The notes under the pieces: generated by a model | What the model saw: the letters and a program-made list of their open reading frames with translations, nothing else | Told to the model about the DNA's origin: nothing | The model's database searches: none | In this document: piece after piece, positions 63,201 through 64,000 of the stretch | Position numbering within the stretch: position 1 is the first letter of the stretch | How the letters are laid out: every line of letters begins with the position of its first letter | From: Sthenelais limicola | Lineage: Eukaryota; Annelida; Polychaeta; Phyllodocida; Sigalionidae | NCBI GenBank assembly: GCA_942159475.1 | Contig: OW804095.1 | Coordinates: forward strand, 53,906,773-53,970,772 | Reading direction: 5' to 3' | DNA: 64,000 nucleotides | Position numbers and translations under genes: made by a program

Positions 63201-64000
63201 AAACATAGATACAAAAGTTGAATCCGACAAGGGACAAGGGACCACTACGCCCAACTGTATATAATTGTACACTACTGTACACATACTTTGTACTGTATTA
63301 TTCTTTATTCTAAGTTATTTACTTGTACTACCTACTACCTTTCTTATATATTTGAATACCAGTAATCAAAATCAAAGGAGTGCTTGGAAGAGCTGTGAGC
63401 TGTAAGCTGTAAGTATAACACTTACTGTAAATGTGACTTGGAAATACAAATCTGTTGTTATTAATAATCAGATAAATACTCACCTGAATGGGTCATCCAG
63501 TTCCACCCCAAGGCCCATATAATCACCAGCTGCAGAACCATCCGACTTAGTCGTTTTCTTATCAGATATTCCTAGCCAGTCATCGGATTTCCCATCCTTT
63601 ACAGTGGGTGATTGAGGGCCTGATTTAAGCCCAAGCCAGTCATCATTGCTCTCTTCTTTAGTAGAAGTACTGGGTTTGATACCTAACCAGTCATCATTAC
63701 TAGATTCCTTTGGACTGTCTTTTAACCCTAACCAATCTGTATCCATGCCTGATGATGTTCCTGTACCAAGTCGATCATCACCAGCAGCTTCAGGTTTTGA
63801 CTCTTTCCTCTTAATTGGTGATGATTTCTCTGGGCTACTTGAGCCAAGCCAGTCATCAGAGGGCGGTAATTCTCTGGGGATTCCACCTCGACCTCCAGAG
63901 CGGGGTCTTGCTGGAGGTTGAAGATAGTCGTCGGTATCATCGCTGGCTCTATCCCCTGGTGTTGGGGATCCGATCCTCGACAACCCCAACCAGTCCATGG
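48259..64000 (-). CDS. FBF1: Fas-binding factor 1 (FBF1/Albatross homolog), 18 coding exons, 5' end outside the window
   Basis: Exons in transcript order: 64000-63484, 62982-62908, 62343-62273, 61659-61414, 60981-60857, 60134-59943, 58704-58604, 57889-57842, 57563-57405, 56576-56329, 56031-55913, 55694-55572, 54422-54279, 53359-53141, 52793-52656, 52532-52394, 51503-51355, 48330-48259 (TGA). All borders are GT-AG and all phases agree, giving 960 residues from 63998. The first in-window ATG (63998) lies inside a DWLGL repeat, so it is probably not the start. FBF1 is a transition-fibre (distal appendage) protein that gates the cilium base and, in vertebrates, also binds keratin. Residues 1-170 hold DWLG repeats, then LDLFSPPPT, a Gln/Met-rich stretch and a long coiled coil. 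LLEEQKSV in exon 13 and DQDFLTEESFFL in the last exon match what I recall of vertebrate FBF1. A CVNC motif follows the coil. Confidence 0.93.
48731..48890. mobile_element. MITE with TA target site in the FBF1 last intron
   Basis: The inverted ends are TACTGTAAACATAT and ATACGTTTACAGTA, both followed inward by CGCGC/GCGCG-rich sequence. TA flanks on both sides fit a Tc1/mariner-type non-autonomous element of about 160 bp. Confidence 0.7.
49008..49183. mobile_element. MITE with CAGTGGAACCTC ends in the FBF1 last intron
   Basis: CAGTGGAACCTC at the left is the inverse of the right end GAGGTTCCACTG (with one extra base inside). The interior holds two copies of a GGGACTGAGAGAAA(C/T)TGGTC unit with GTGGTCTC stretches. 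The left flank is TA and the right flank TG, consistent with a mutated TA duplication. Confidence 0.75.
49196..49430. mobile_element. Inverted-repeat element in the FBF1 last intron
   Basis: A perfect 16-bp inverted pair, TGTTGTTGCCCACTAA at 49221-49236 and its inverse at 49402-49417, lies inside looser ends AGCGGAAAA and TTTCCGCT. The AGCGGAA ends recall the element at 50159, so both may belong to one superfamily. Confidence 0.6.
50159..50410. mobile_element. MITE with about 40-bp inverted ends in the FBF1 last intron
   Basis: ATAGCGGAACTCCA at the left is the exact inverse of the right end. After a five-base indel the match continues through GGTAAAAA and CCAACAGGCAAAA. An inner inverted pair (TTGTTGGCAACA and TGTTGCCAACAA) lies near the centre. 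Confidence 0.8.
53547..53696. repeat. Three-copy tandem repeat in an FBF1 intron
   Basis: Three copies of a unit starting AAAAATGCAAGTAGTAAAGG and ending GTTGATATCCAGC, the first and third followed by a TTATACACAT spacer. One copy has AAGAAG in place of AAGTAG. Confidence 0.85.
55049..55258. mobile_element. Fold-back MITE with AAGCCTGGGTTCCACTGCCA ends in an FBF1 intron
   Basis: The first 20 bases are the exact inverse of the last 20. The inverse relation continues discontinuously inward (TTTCTTTGGTC near 55083 against GACCAAAGAAA near 55202). Several CCCGCTACTT-type internal repeats are present. No clear target duplication is seen. Confidence 0.8.
56889..57150. mobile_element. MITE with very long inverted ends in an FBF1 intron
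   Basis: About 50 bp, from TGTCATGCATCAAACAAGG inward through GTCTACGTGACGTTCCGCAT, are almost perfectly inverted at the right end. A weaker match extends out to ATTTGTAG/CTACAAAT. The short unique core makes the element about 260 bp and able to form a long hairpin. Confidence 0.85.
57286..57321. other. 17-bp perfect hairpin in an FBF1 intron
   Basis: CAAAGTCGGTCAGAAAT, two loop bases, then its inverse with a single change that becomes a G-U pair in RNA on one strand. A second short hairpin (CAAAGGTTT...AAACCTTTG) follows about 40 bases on. Confidence 0.6.
60288..60471. mobile_element. Tc1/mariner-type MITE in an FBF1 intron
   Basis: The ends are TACCGAAGTGGTCCGTTTAT and the inverse of TACCGTAGTGGTCCGTTTAT, followed inward by AAGCC(C)GGGC on both sides. 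If TA is the target duplication the element runs CCG...CGG, about 180 bp. Confidence 0.85.
62743..62842. repeat. Small fold-back repeat, copy 2, with a 14-G run
   Basis: AGCGAAATGAAGAACTC at the left is imperfectly inverted by GAGTTGGG-spaced CGTTCTTCATTTTGC at the right. The left arm matches copy 1 at 22921. A run of 14 G lies inside at 62782-62795. It sits in the FBF1 intron between the second and third in-window exons. Confidence 0.5.

Noticed and set aside
63998..64000. ATG at the right edge as the FBF1 start
   Set aside because: It falls within the DWLG repeat array and vertebrate FBF1 has several hundred residues before this region, so the true start is probably outside the window.
1..64000. 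tRNA genes, rRNA and CRISPR arrays
   Set aside because: I saw no cloverleaf with intact A and B boxes, no rRNA segments and no regularly spaced repeat array.

Overview
The window is AT-rich (roughly 60-65% A+T) animal genomic DNA. It carries spliced genes with GT-AG introns, AATAAA poly(A) signals, many short inverted-repeat transposons (MITEs), and degraded LINE and Ty3/Gypsy-like remnants. Gene content (a CYP2-clan P450, an SLC26 anion transporter, the cilium protein FBF1, and a prohormone-3/ITG-like cysteine-rich precursor) fits an invertebrate bilaterian, most likely a marine one. I cannot fix the phylum from sequence alone. There is no sign of a bacterial or viral genome.

Layout. 1-18.7 kb has no recognisable coding exon. 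Its striking feature is a cluster at 7.9-10.5 kb: at least twelve copies, in both orientations, of a short element with core CAAACGCCCATCAT. I found no full copy elsewhere in the window. 18.7-21.2 kb holds the last three exons of a secreted cysteine-rich protein resembling insect prohormone-3 but lacking its C-terminal ITG peptide. 23.1-23.7 kb is a nest of repeats: a LINE endonuclease fragment, a MITE and a LINE/SINE 3' tail. 28.16-32.23 kb is a complete six-exon microsomal cytochrome P450 of 501 residues. 32.8-33.2 kb is a solo-LTR candidate, and 35.2-36.7 kb is a broken Gypsy-like gag/protease remnant on the minus strand. 38.04-40.77 kb is an SLC26 transporter of 803 residues made of one 49-nt coding exon plus one 2.36-kb exon. 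41.2-46.9 kb is mostly repeats.

46.91-47.10 kb is a plus-strand exon for a single transmembrane segment, the 3' end of an unidentified gene. It converges on FBF1. FBF1 fills 48.26 kb to the right edge on the minus strand: 18 coding exons, 960 codons in perfect phase, with the 5' end outside the window. Its N-terminal part is a tandem array of DWLG motifs, and its introns carry at least seven different MITEs.

The genes do not form a pathway. They are independent neighbours: ciliary base (FBF1), membrane anion transport (SLC26), ER oxidation (P450) and a secreted peptide. All exon models were read by eye from splice signals, reading-frame phase and family motifs, with no database search.
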